Origin: Symsagittifera roscoffensis
Lineage: Eukaryota > Xenacoelomorpha > Acoela > Convolutidae
DNA: 64,000 nt
Reading direction: 5' to 3'
Assembly (NCBI RefSeq): GCF_963678635.1
Contig: NC_087065.1
Span: 75,711,345 to 75,775,344 of the forward strand
How positions within the stretch are numbered: the first letter of the stretch is position 1; the number at the start of each line of letters is the position of its first letter. The notes beneath the pieces are model-generated. The model saw only the letters and a program-made list of their open reading frames with translations, did no database searches and was not told where the DNA came from. The position numbers and the translations under genes were made by a program. Positions 22,801-31,733 of this stretch are shown piece by piece.

Positions 22801-25800
22801 GGTAGATGACGTCAGAATGAATGGTCGAAAGAAACTTCTGGTGATAGGTAAAGCTGGAACGGGTAAGAGCTCACTCTGCAACGTTCTAACAGGCGTCGCT
22901 CATAATGCTAGTGTGTTCCCAGTATATTCGGGAGCTGAAAGTTGCACCCGCAAAACTGAGATGGCAAATGTGTTCTACAATGGAGAAGGTGAGAAACCAG
23001 TGACCCTCATAGATACCGAAGGATTCGACGCTACAGACGATCTTGAGAACGATGCAAGAATTATAGGAGAATTGATTGCAACTTTGCAGAATAAATGCGA
23101 CCATGTCAATGTGTTTTGCATAGCCATAAACGCAAACAATCGGAGATTAGATGGAGCTCTTGTCGGGATGATGAATATTTTTGAACAGATGTTTGGCCCC
23201 GACTTCTGGGAGCAGGTCGTTATTGTTTTTACGCAATTCGAAATGTCTCAGAAGGCTATAAGGCGTAGACAGAAAAATAACGAGAACCAGACCGATCAAG
23301 AACTCGCCGATGGTTATATTAAAACTTTGCGCTCTAAATTTAAGAACGCTGGCAAACCGAGGTGTTTGTTCATCAACTCACAAAGAGACGATGGAGACAA
23401 CGACGAAGAAAAACAGTACCAGGAGGCAGTTGATGAGTTATATGAGCTGCTAGACAAATCACCCTCCCTCGATACCAAAGAGTGGGCAAACGAAAGAAAA
23501 TTAGTCGAAGGAAGAAATAAATTGCGAAGAAATCTGAAAGATATAGATGAGGCCCAGAAGCAGGAGGAGCTTGAGAGGTAAGCAGAGAAAGGATCTGATG
23601 CTGTGCTGGTTTATGCAAATAAGGAGGGCGAACCTACCTGTTTGAGGTCCCCGACTTATTCGTTAAATTTCTCGCTCGCACCGGTGGTAATTCCACGACT
23701 TAAAATCCATAGTCTGGACGGGGGCTTAAGTCGCGGACAAAGTTTGGAAAAAGCGTATCTCGGCTATGGTCAAAAATTCTGGATCACTCTCTTAGAAGAC
23801 TCGAAATTTTTTTTGAAGCATATTCTATTTCATATCAAAAGCGGGTCGCTCAGCAAACTTTTTCAAGCAGAGTGTTTGAGAAAATGTACAGTAGCATCTA
23901 GATTAAGTAGGAACAAAGTCCAGCATGCCAGATGATTGTTTTTGAGCGGACCATCTCCCCAACGGATGGTCCTGCATTGAGTAGGACCAGGGCGCTAAAA
24001 TAAGCTGGTTATTTGTATTGCATACAACACAATAAATGAAGAGAAGAAGAACAACACTGTCTTAACACAAACGAAAAACAATTTTTTTGCTCGAACTTGA
24101 CCCTGTTGTTCCTTTTAGTTCAATATAAATCATTAAAATTATCACAAAAATTGCAAAAATTTCAGTAAATCTATTTTTGATCTTTCTTTTGAAGAAAATA
24201 ACGGAAAGATTAGACTGGCGTCTTTTTTGATTCATGTTAAATTTACCGCTGGGAAGCATCTTTTTGATCGGAGTTTTTTCCAACCCCAATGAGGAAAAGG
24301 AACCAGTTAAGAACGTAGGCACAGTTGGAAAATTGAAAAGCTTTAATAAGAAACAATCAAGTTTCTTTGTTAAGATATTTCTAAATTTATATCCTACACG
24401 CTAAAATGAATCACAAAAAGATGGCTTCAGCATCTCGCATTCTAATCAAAAGACCAAATGAATTTCGTCAATTCAATTTGGAACGGAATGAAATGCCGCT
24501 CACGCGTGTTTTTAGTACGCAATTTCTCGCGCATTATTTATCCCAAACTGTCAAATTAGCACTTTCCAAACCCCCATGACTTTACAAAAATGGTCACAGA
24601 TAAAAAATGTTTTTTTTATTTGAGCTCCGGACACCGATATGTTTCAGATATTTTAAAAACGTTCTAGAAAGATAGACATTGTTATGAAGCATTTTATTCA
24701 AAAAGCGGAACAGTTATTCTAAATTGAACTAAAGCTGGATATTTCATGCCAGTTATTGCCTACAAGAAACAAAAAACCAATCCAATTTTTGAATGATGCA
24801 TCTATTTGTGCTCTTTTTGACATGTTTCTCGCAAATTTCTGACTTTTTTACGAACAAAATTAACGAAATAGTTTGTATCAAGTCTGAACAAAACGCGCTG
24901 GCAATATCCATTCCTCAAAATCTAATAATGCGTTTATCGAACGCAGCAAATTATCCGGCTCGGAAACTTTTTCGAACAGCGCTGAGGGAAGCCGATAAAG
25001 GTAAGTATTGCTTTGGTAGTCGCAAAGTTTATCATTTCGAACTTGACGGTGCGTGCGGAGAGAAGACTGCCAAAAATTTTAAAATTTTTGTTCGGAAGTC
25101 TTTCTTATATGTTTCATTCAAAACAGCAAACAAATTATGCTAGAGAACATTTCCGAAAAACCGAAGCATCTTCTTCTTGCCAGCAGTTTTCTATTGAAAC
25201 TTGGTGTCTACATCAGGGCGGAAACGAAAAACAAGTTTTTGAGCTTGATCAAAACAATTGTTTCCAAAGTTTAATCGGATTCGTTTGGGTTTTACCGTTT
25301 TACGAGCAGTCTTGTCATGCGGTATGCATAAATGCGTGATTTTATGATGTATGGCACCTATAGCAGTTGCGCTCAGAATAATTTTTCTTGTTGTATTTTT
25401 TTCAATCTCAAAATAGGTTAGACCAGGGTTGTACCAGTCTCTACATGTTTGTATTTACTTATTATTATAAAATCTTTGTTTTCGAAAAATGCTTAGGCTT
25501 TTTTTTTACTTCATTTTAAAAGTTCTACTATCTTTTGTAGAAAAATATACAGATTTTAATGAGCAAGGAACGAAAAAACCATGTCGTAAACATGTTAACA
25601 TCCTAACAAATAATGGAGATTTTATAACTGCTTTTGTTTGAAAGTTGATATTTTTGTCAATTTGGGTTAGCTTACGCAACTTCTATTTCTATATTAAGAT
25701 TTTGATCTATCTTTCTGTTTTTTGAGCATCCACCTTCCTTCATGTCCCAAACTTGCAAAAAAATTTCTGGCTCAAAACAAATTTGATTTCAAAAAACTTT

Positions 25801-27013
25801 ATGTTAGCTAAAATTATTTTTTAGTCAAGAGCTTCGGGAAACATTGCAACAAGATTGCTGGAAACAAGTACCAGAAGACTACCGCAAACTTTTGAAACAA
25901 ATTGATGACAACTACAAGGAAACCAGTAAGTCTGAAAAAGAAATAAGAGATGAAAATAAACGAGCAGTCGAAGAGTTTTGGGCAACTCAGAAGAATGAAA
26001 TCAAAAGTGATGTTGAAATGAACGATCAGATTCGCGCATTACAGCATGACAAAATTAGGCTGCAAACTGAGCTGATGAAAAATACATCAGAGATTGAGAG
26101 TCTCAAAACGATTATCGAAAAACTAGACAACACAGTCCGGAAAAAAATGGAAAAAGCATCGGCCAATGACAGAAATGGAAGGCCACAGATGGCGAAAGTT
26201 CGACCACCGACCGCTATAATCGAAATTCCAGAACTACAGAGCAAGCAAGCCAACGAAAAAGAACTAATTGAAAAGGAAAAACAGTACATGGATCTGGTCC
26301 ATAAAGCAGATGTCCTTTATAGCCGTCAACAAGCCCTGGAAATTCTCAAAAAGAAACAACAGGATAAAGAAGCACCAACCGGCGAAAAACTTCAACAAGT
26401 GAGCATCAAGAGATTAGAGGAGGAAGCTAAATATAAAGAAGGGTTGCGTCAATTATTGATAAACAATTCCGATCAAGAACTGCTCACAGGATGGCAAAAC
26501 GCCGCTTTAAAGATCCTACAGGAAAGCAAAGGTTCTAATATGACCAAAGTAATGAACATACGGGATTTCCTTGCAGATACATATCCTGCATCCACTTGGT
26601 TTGTTTACTTAATCAATAAAAACGACAAGTGGGCGCACACATTCATCAGTGGAGCTTACGAGTGCTGGAAATCGGATCCCAAAAACACTGGATGTCTCAA
26701 ATCTGGAATACAGTGTGATCTGATTATTTGGGGAAAACTTCTGGAACGCGAAGAACGTTATCCTTCAAATTGTAATTGGGAGAACGTCGCCCACGCAATT
26801 GTTGAAGATGCTCAGGATAAAGAGTCTGAAACTGAAGCAATGTCTTACATCGTAGGGAAACTTGAGGAAAATGACGTACCGTGGCTGCAAATTCTAGTAG
26901 CACCCTACACATCGGTCACTAGAGTGTCATACTGTCATGAAAACTACTGCTTCACCCATCCAATTGGAGGTGGATCGTTCAAGTTCTTCATCGAGGTTTA
27001 CACAGGGGGATAG
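16543..27013 (+). CDS. Spliced gene: RING-like / AIG1-type GTPase / coiled-coil protein
   Basis: My model joins 16543-16816, 17087-17152, 20871-20939, 22345-22392, 22692-23577 and 25825-27013. The first four introns are all phase 1 and the last is phase 2. The total is 2,532 nt, 843 residues plus stop. Approximate domains: RING-like zinc site 12-60; linker 92-152; AIG1/GIMAP-type GTPase about 195-400 with P-loop GKAGTGKSS at 205-213 and DTEG at 260-263; coiled coil about 450-650; unrecognised C-terminal domain to 843. AIG1-family GTPases bind GTP and often self-assemble at membranes, and RING domains recruit ubiquitin-conjugating enzymes. A GTP-controlled ubiquitin ligase, perhaps in defence, is inference only. 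No membrane segment is visible. A further linker exon (18966-19033) is left out because its length breaks the frame. The AATAAA at 27,068 fits the 3' end. Confidence is higher for the last four exons than for the link to exons 1-2. Confidence 0.7.
16817..17086 (+). other. Intron 1, with a possible skipped or alternative exon
   Basis: GTTAAT donor, TTTCAG acceptor. Inside, TTGTTCAG at 16,971-16,978 and GTAAGT at 17,044 bracket an open stretch (16,979-17,043) whose only open frame is not in phase with exon 1. It is therefore not included. Confidence 0.4.
17087..17152 (+). CDS. Exon 2: basic linker
   Basis: Sixty-six bases, acceptor TTTCAG, donor CTG/GTAAGG, phase 1 on both sides. With the G left by exon 1 it reads AKKGQVAFRKKVIEKGTWPT and then FA. 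It is rich in Lys and Arg, with no known domain. It is open only in the frame that matches exon 1, and it is not duplicated in the right half of the window. Confidence 0.55.
17153..18965 (+). other. Intron 2, left part
   Basis: AT-rich, with no coding sequence or retroelement recognised. The left edge of the 25.8 kb duplicated unit (18,393) lies inside it. Open frames such as 17,654-17,872 have no splice or homology support. Confidence 0.5.
18800..20520 (+). repeat. Old internal duplication, left member
   Basis: Contains linker exon 18,966-19,033. It matches, diverged and in the same order, 20,690-21,650: the TTTTTTGTTGTATCAGAGTT-type lead, the exon, the CAGATATGCTTCGACTAC region and the TACAGCTTCATAGTATAGGA region. 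The right member is shorter by several hundred bases between the last two blocks. Confidence 0.7.
18966..19033 (+). pseudogene. Linker exon A with one-base loss
   Basis: Acceptor GAAGTTTAG, donor AAGAG/GTATGT. Length 68 bases, while the copy at 44,786-44,854 has 69. The lost base is an A in the CGCCAAACAAC stretch, which reads CGCCAACAAC here. With 69 bases the exon is phase 1-1, like its neighbours; with 68 it shifts everything downstream. The protein read is a Gln/Ser/Thr/Lys-rich linker starting EEQTNRAGFPSTSSRQ. It is homologous to exon B (20,871). Skipping it restores the frame. Confidence 0.65.
19034..20870 (+). other. Intron sequence between linker exons A and B
   Basis: AT-rich. It holds a cluster of TTCGAC/GACGGTCGAA motifs at 19,230-19,520, partly inverted relative to a TCGGTCGAGACAGTCGAAAC stretch near 22,160. 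The rest is the left member of the old internal duplication. No supported coding sequence. Confidence 0.5.
20690..21650 (+). repeat. Old internal duplication, right member
   Basis: Diverged copy of 18,800-20,520, offset about 1.9 kb at the exon. It carries linker exon B. It shows that two homologous exons arose by a tandem duplication inside the gene. Confidence 0.7.
20871..20939 (+). CDS. Linker exon B
   Basis: Sixty-nine bases, acceptor GACTTTTAG, donor AAAAAAG/GTAATG, phase 1-1. It reads DEQASRTTYSSTKSLQATKK and then IKKG across the joint. It is Ser/Thr/Lys-rich, probably flexible, with no domain. The same exon is intact at 46,695-46,763. Its match to exon A in length, phase and sequence supports both as real exons. 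Confidence 0.65.
20940..22344 (+). other. Intron between linker exons B and C
   Basis: Contains the right member of the internal duplication and a 23-24 bp minisatellite. From 21,880 to 22,340 it is plain AT-rich sequence. Long open frames over the minisatellite (21,555-21,933) arise from the repeat. Confidence 0.5.
21719..21880 (+). repeat. 23-24 bp minisatellite, about seven units
   Basis: Unit TTACCATTCAAGGTTTTGCT plus GGG or GCCGA variants. The variants alternate, so the units are partly diverged. The same array with the same order of variants is in the second copy at about 47,541-47,702. Confidence 0.85.
22345..22392 (+). CDS. Linker exon C
   Basis: Forty-eight bases, acceptor TTGTTGCCTAG, donor TTCGG/GTAGGG, phase 1-1. 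It reads GTAGIKETADKTVESSG across the joints. No domain. Short symmetric exons in this stretch can be added or skipped without changing the frame. Confidence 0.6.
22393..22691 (+). other. Intron before the GTPase exon
   Basis: GTAGGG donor, TTTTTTCCTAG acceptor. AT-rich, no other feature. Confidence 0.6.
22692..23577 (+). CDS. AIG1/GIMAP-type GTPase exon
   Basis: 886 bases, phase 1 in and phase 2 out, about 295 residues. An acidic Ser-rich start (DENQPSPTPVDSSDSEAEV) is followed by the G domain. It has P-loop GKAGTGKSS (codons at 22,847-22,873), a Thr in the switch I region (SCTRKTEM), DTEG (G3) and IFEQMFGPDFWEQVVIVFTQ, the FG...W...VV-VFT block typical of AIG1 proteins. The G4 position reads TQFE rather than a T/N-K-x-D form, so guanine specificity may be unusual. 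The exon ends in a charged helix leading into the coiled coil. Donor AG/GTAAGC overlaps an in-frame TAA, so reading through would stop at once. The second copy (48,510) has a frameshift. Confidence 0.88.
23578..25824 (+). other. Last intron, with an in-frame reading after the donor
   Basis: Straight after the TAA that overlaps the donor, the same frame in the second copy stays open for 39 codons to another TAA (VLVYANKEGETYLFEV and so on). In this copy one A is missing at about 23,630 and the frame breaks. The rest is AT-rich. A 69-codon open stretch ending in a strong donor (GATAAAG/GTAAGT at 25,000) is phase 1 and does not fit the phase 2 acceptor at 25,825, so it is not included. Confidence 0.45.
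25825..27013 (+). CDS. Last exon: coiled coil and unrecognised C-terminal domain
   Basis: 1,189 bases, acceptor TTTTTTAG, phase 2 in, 396 codons with stop. The T after the acceptor joins AG from the GTPase exon to make Ser. Long Glu/Lys-rich heptad stretches (about 25,871-26,170 and 26,276-26,470) predict a coiled coil. About 150 further residues form a compact, Trp- and Cys-containing domain (TWFVYLINKNDKWAHTF, GAYECWKSDPKNTGCLKSG, VPWLQILVAPYTSVTRVSYC) that I do not recognise. No transmembrane segment. The second copy (51,650) is fully open with few changes (Tyr to His, Phe to Ser). Confidence 0.8.
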
Positions 27014-27067
27014 AAGACTGACTCAAGGGAAGAAACTTGAAACCTTACACTGTAAATAATATAGCTA

Positions 27068-27073
27068 AATAAA
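27068..27073 (+). terminator. Polyadenylation signal AATAAA
   Basis: AATAAA 55 bases after the stop codon of the gene. The identical signal is at 52,893-52,898 in the second copy. Confidence 0.7.
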
Positions 27074-27226
27074 TTTACAGGATTTTGATTGCATAAATTT
27101 TTTTTTTGGAATTTTGCAAATTGTGAGCAAATCTAATCTTCTAATTAATTTTTCGCTGATCACTTTTGAATTTTACGGCGAGGAGTACGGAACGCTCCTC
27201 CATATGGTTTTATAGACCCTTCCGCT
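27074..27226. other. Gene-to-retroelement gap
   Basis: AT-rich downstream sequence with a GGAGTACGGAACGCTCC inverted repeat near 27,181-27,198. It ends at the LTR. The last bases (CCGCT) do not match the bases right of the other LTR (CCAAT), so no target-site duplication is seen. Confidence 0.5.
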
Positions 27227-27581
27227 TGTTAAAAAATTAGAATAAAACAGTAGAATGGTTTTATCCAGATAACTTAAACTAAGACTAATTTAAGACACGA
27301 TAGTTAAGATCCCTACTATTAAGATAGTAGGCTTTTATCTAAGACTAGATTTAAAGACTAAAGGGTAGTGTTATGCTAAGTTAGTAGACAGAGTAAAAAG
27401 GTTGAATTAAGAATTAGTTTCAGTTAACAGAATTGGTTACGTATCAATGAAGATTATTGATCGGTGTCTAGGTCTACCAAAAGCCGTTGCGCCTTTGGCA
27501 GGTATTAAATTAACTTGGTCGTAGCGAAGTAGAAAGTTTAAACTGTCATCGGTCAGATATCACATTTAAAAAAAAATAACA
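27227..27581 (-). repeat. 3' LTR of copy 1
   Basis: Plus-strand ends TGTTAAAAAA and AAATAACA. The intact ends seen in the sister LTRs are TGTTAAA...TTTAACA, a perfect 7-bp inverted repeat; here the right end has an A-run expansion. It contains the hairpin CCTACTATTAAGATAGTAGG at 27,312-27,331. Confidence 0.85.
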
Positions 27582-28096
27582 CGAAAAGTTAACTAAACAT
27601 ATACTTTTCAGCAGCGCAAAAAGTTTGAGCTCGGGGATGAAATGGCGGGACAACTGGCGGGAAAAACCCCAACTTAGCACCCGATGGGTAAAATGTTGAT
27701 TCTGCATTTTTGGTCATAGGCTGTTATAAACTGCATAACTCAAAGGTAATAAATAAAGCGTCTCAGAATCAGTATGTTAAAATAAATCAACAGCATATTG
27801 TTCGGGTGTACACCAGTCCGGCCGAAGGTCTATTTTAGTCAACGAAAAGACTTTACATGGGTACTAAATTTAAGGCCAAAGGTAACAAAAAATTTAACGG
27901 AAAAGATTACTGAAGGAAAAGTTTATCAAGAGTTTGAGTTTTGTTGTGTGGCATCGATAATCTACAAAATGAGATCTAAGAAGCATCTCGGTTTGCGGTT
28001 CGGTTGATTGTCCACCTCCTAAGTTCGTCGAGCGTCATAGGTTGGCCTAATAACTCTATCGGGGAAATGATAGAAGGGGTATTAGGCCAATCTGGA
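27582..28096 (-). other. Internal 3' region of the Ty3/gypsy element
   Basis: Noncoding in the element's direction as far as I can read. No clean polypurine tract next to the LTR. The plus-strand open frame 27,798-28,007 is not supported. Confidence 0.45.
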
Positions 28097-28801
28097 TCAA
28101 ACAATTGGTATCGTCGTTGCCTCTACTGGTTCGGAGGGTAGGCCCGATGGGTGAAATTCTGACATGTGGACCTCAGGTCTGAATTGAATCTTCCTGGGCG
28201 AACCAATTGGGGAAAGTGATAGGGAAGGCTTTGTATAGCTCGTCTGTTCAGATCTTCGTTCAGATAAATTGACTACAGTTGGATGCAATGGAGAAGAGGT
28301 TGACGGGGAAGTTAGCTCCACCACGTCAATTTGATGGCTTTCTAGTTCAATTGTAATCGCTTCGATTGATGAGCAATATGGTGGAGTGTGGACTTGAGAT
28401 AGTGCGTGTTCGCCTGGCCTATCGTCGGGGTTGTCAAGTAAAATAGTGAACACTCTCTCTCCCAGCATCATCGAAGGTTGCCTAGATCGCATGGGTCTAG
28501 TGTTGTGGCGAGAATGTGTGTCAGGCAGTTTTTTGAGCGGTGGTGATTTCATCGGCGACGAGGCCTTCCTTTTGGCCGTACCCGTCAGTTTAGTTAGGAT
28601 CTTGGTAGGGGTCGTTTCCTTTGCTTGGCTGTCTATCTCCACCGTCGTGTCTGGTTCTGCGTTCCTTTGAGTTAATTTTACTTCGGGTTTTTTCTGGTAG
28701 TTGGGTATCTCCTGGTTACTTGCATCTACTTCTTCGTGACTCTCTAGGTAGATAAGCTGTGGGGTTGAATGTGGAACTGTACTGTTGTCTATAACAATCA
28801 A
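28097..28801 (-). CDS. Ser/Pro/Thr-rich ORF of the element
   Basis: 234 codons, identical in length in the second element (53,920-54,624). Low-complexity, polar and partly basic (TAKRKASSPMKSPPLKK). No transmembrane segment or known domain. It sits where an extra ORF or integrase C-terminal tail would be. The frame continues upstream for about 40 codons beyond a stop, so it may be the end of a longer, broken protein. Function unknown. Confidence 0.45.
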   Translation of the reverse strand: MIVIDNSTVPHSTPQLIYLESHEEVDASNQEIPNYQKKPEVKLTQRNAEPDTTVEIDSQAKETTPTKILTKLTGTAKRKASSPMKSPPLKKLPDTHSRHNTRPMRSRQPSMMLGERVFTILLDNPDDRPGEHALSQVHTPPYCSSIEAITIELESHQIDVVELTSPSTSSPLHPTVVNLSERRSEQTSYTKPSLSLSPIGSPRKIQFRPEVHMSEFHPSGLPSEPVEATTIPIV

Positions 28802-29137
28802 CGGAGTCTCAGCCTATTCCACATTGGATTCGATCTGTTTTGGGGTTTCTTCTTTAATGGCCATTCGTTCTTGTATTGAGTGTTCTGGTCGGTTTTTAGG
28901 ATCGGTTAGGGTTTGTATCTTTAAGTCTTCTAGTAGAAATAGGTCGCTGCATCGTTGTCGGATAGTATTTCTACTGGAGGATTCGTCATTCTACTTTCTG
29001 TTGTACTGCTTCTTGAGCAGACGGGTTTGCCCGGTGGGCTTGTCTCTTGGACACTTTCGAGGCCGATGGGGAACCTCAAACTCAGAAAAAAACTAATCTG
29101 TCGTCAAAATCTCTCAGGAACGTCTCTCTTGAGCTGT

Positions 29138-29698
29138 TCATAGCAGCATTCCGACTCGCATATCTAGATCCTTAAATTTTGCTTGGAGGTTTGTTTTTTT
29201 CTGAGTCGCCTTTGAGCTCCTGAATCCGACGTTTCTCTGAGGTTTTATAATCTTCCTCGGTCCTTTGGTAGCGTAGAAATTCACAAGTTGGTTTTTCTTT
29301 CTAGGGATAACCTTCTTCGGGGCATATTGTCTTTTAATGGCCGGCGGGTTGTTCAACACGAGACTTTTGACGCCTAGAGCATCTCTTGTCTCAGCGCGGG
29401 AGAGAACCTTTACAGGAGAACCAGCGATGGTGAGGACGTATCTCACTGCGTTAGAGATATGATCTGACGAAGATGAGTTTTCGTCCTCGTCTCCATCTTC
29501 GATTTCATCAGGAGTGTTCCAGTCATTTCTTCTTTCTCGACACATAAGTTTTCGGCCTTTATCTGCTTTAACGCACTCGCTGCAATTTTCCCCGTGGACT
29601 TGAACCTCACGATAAATTTTTGGCCACCAGATATATTGAGTTGCCAGATTTTTCAACGCGAGCTGGCCTGGGTGGGCTTCATGTAGTCTATGAAGCAT
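29138..29698 (-). pseudogene. Integrase zinc-binding domain without catalytic core
   Basis: The frame starts LHRLHEAHPGQLALKNLATQ and continues to YIWWPKIYREV and CSECVKADKG, a clear H-x-x-x-H...C-x2-C integrase zinc domain. The DDE core that should follow is absent. The frame passes straight into an acidic/Ser stretch and a basic tail (RQYAPKKVIPRKKNQLVN). This suggests an internal deletion or fusion. The whole stretch lies in the 1,478 bp missing from the second element. Confidence 0.7.
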
Positions 29699-29992
29699 TG
29701 TCTATCTCAAAGATGCCGGGATAACTAATCTGTCGTCAAAATAAAGGCATCCTCCGCTGACATGTAAGTTATTAATATATGGTTTATAGTAATTCCCCAA
29801 TTGTGTAATATCCTATTTTCGGTCTTTTTCTTTACCTTTAACAATCTTTTTAGTATAAGGTCTTGATTAGATAATAATGACATGAATTTCGAATCAAATA
29901 TTTTGGGCCACGACAATGGAAATATTTTCAATTTAGCTGACTTTGAGCTTTTTTCTTTGCTGGGTGTTCTTTCCGAGGGATTAGCAGATGGG

Positions 29993-30262
29993 TTACAAGT
30001 ACTTGGTGTTAGAATAGGAGTATTTTAGGTTGGGATGTTCAAGTTGTTCTAATAGCTCGAATTGGTCGGCCATATCTTTCAAAGTCTTATAGTTGGTGGA
30101 AAAATCGATAATTTTGCAGGATGGATCACAGTCTTCTGTTCGTAAATGTAAACCTTGGCACACTGAAATTTTGGAATGGTTAACAATAGCTTGGAAAGTT
30201 TCAGCGGCATTCGCAATTCGTTTCTCACGTTCTATTTCTTGACTGGTCATATTGTTCATCAA
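29993..30262 (-). pseudogene. Short frame between RNase H and integrase
   Basis: 89 codons, charged, no domain recognised. It lies in the pol gap and is probably a piece of the broken pol or inserted sequence. Absent from the second element. Confidence 0.3.
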
Positions 30263-30418
30263 TTCGTCATGCGCAATCGTGACTTCATGCGCTATGACTT
30301 GTTGAGAAAATTTGTTTCTTATTTGCGGCCAAGAATGTGATCGAAACCTAGGAGAGTACTAATTTGGTTTACCGAAGCGATAACAAATTTCTCAACGTCG
30401 AGCGAAACTAGTACGGGT

Positions 30419-31297
30419 TCACCCGATGGTGTCTAGATAGCTAGTCGACAAATTCCTTTTCCTTACCTGGCAAATAATCGACGGTAAAGTCGAAGGGTAG
30501 TAATTTTTTCGCCCAACGGTGAGGCGAGATTGAGCCGTTTTTGTGTATTTATCATCTTTTAGCGCTCCAATTAAAGCTTTATGGTCCGTTAGAATGGAGA
30601 ACTGTTTGCCCAATAGGTAGTTTTTAAAATGATCTAACGCCCACATTAGACCCAACAATTCGAGTTCATTTGTGCTATATTTTAGTTCGGCTATGTATAG
30701 GAATCTACTTGCGAACGCTACGGTCTTCCAGGTCCTTCGATGGTCTTGTTCAACGTACGCGCCCAGTCCTAAATGTGATGCGTCGCATTTCACTCTTGTA
30801 TTCAGATTTACATCGAAATGTTGATTGGTTACTGTGTTGCAGATTTCTTTCTTGATTTTTTCAAACGCCTCAGCGTGCACCGTGGACCAATTAATTGGTT
30901 TATTCTTTTGCATTAGTTCTCTAAACGGTGCTGATAAAGACGCTAAATTTGGGATGAATTTGTTGAATTGGTTAATCGATCCCATTAGTGATCTTATATC
31001 TTTGATACGACCCAGTTCTTCTTGATTTCTGATTGCGTCTGATTTGTGTATTAATGGCGTCGTCCCTTTCGCGTCGAATTTAAATCCTAGCCATTCTTTT
31101 TTGTGAGTCAGAGACGTACAGTTTTCCCATTTTATGGCCAATCCTTCATCGTCTAATGTTTTTAAAACATTAAAAACTAATTTGCGGTGTTGGTCTTCAC
31201 TACCCACGGTAGCAATTAAGATATCGTCAAGATAAACATGTGTATTTGGTAATTTTTCCATCATACGGTCCATTATGCGTTGAAATTCATTAGGCAT
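30419..31297 (-). pseudogene. RT active site, connection and RNase H
   Basis: The frame holds MPNEFQRIMDRMMEKL, the YLDD catalytic motif (residues about 22-25), a gypsy connection (IRSLMGSINQFNKFIPNLA), then RNase H with KCDAS, STNELELLG and LTDHKAL, so the usual acidic residues are present. The end of RNase H drifts into another frame. The N-terminal part of RT is in a different frame (31,303-31,683). A single pol product would need a frame change there, so it is probably dead. Confidence 0.8.
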
Positions 31298-31302
31298 ATC
31301 GC

Positions 31303-31683
31303 CTAACCCGTAAAATCCAGTTTTAAAACGATAGGAGCCTGTGAATCTCCTTCCACGATATTGAAGTTACATTGCTTGCTTGCTTTTTTGGATAACGGTA
31401 TTTGACTATATGCATATTTTAGGTCGATTGATGAGAACCAAATTTTGTTTTCGTCGTGTCCGCTAATTGTTACTGCGACGTTATCGATTAGTTCAAATAG
31501 GTAAAGCATATGATATCTATCACGAAATATCTGTTGGTTTAGCACATTTGAAATTAACGCTAAACTAATTGACCCGTCCCTTTTAGCTTTGATTACAATT
31601 TGGGAGATGAAACAATTTTCCGAACATCTAGACAATTTTTCAATGTGGCCATCTCTTAGCAGTTGGTCGATGCATAGTTTCAC
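31303..31683 (-). pseudogene. RT N-terminal part
   Basis: Fingers/palm of a gypsy RT: FSSIDLKYAYSQIPLSKKA contains the first catalytic Asp. The frame is lost after EGDSQAP, about 40 bases before the next RT frame begins. The second element shares the break. Confidence 0.75.
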
Positions 31684-31733
31684 CTTAGGGAGAAGATGGA
31701 TTGGTATGCGTTTCCCTTTTATCTGTATCGGTT

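Noticed and set aside
24793-25143. Open frame with a strong GTAAGT donor at 25,000, possible exon between the GTPase and last exon
   Set aside because: Its donor is phase 1, while the only good acceptor downstream (25,825) needs phase 2. No clear acceptor precedes it.
28431-28670. Plus-strand open frames within 28,431-29,143 and the equivalents at 54,254-54,493
   Set aside because: They lie opposite the minus-strand retroelement frame and have no domain or splice context.
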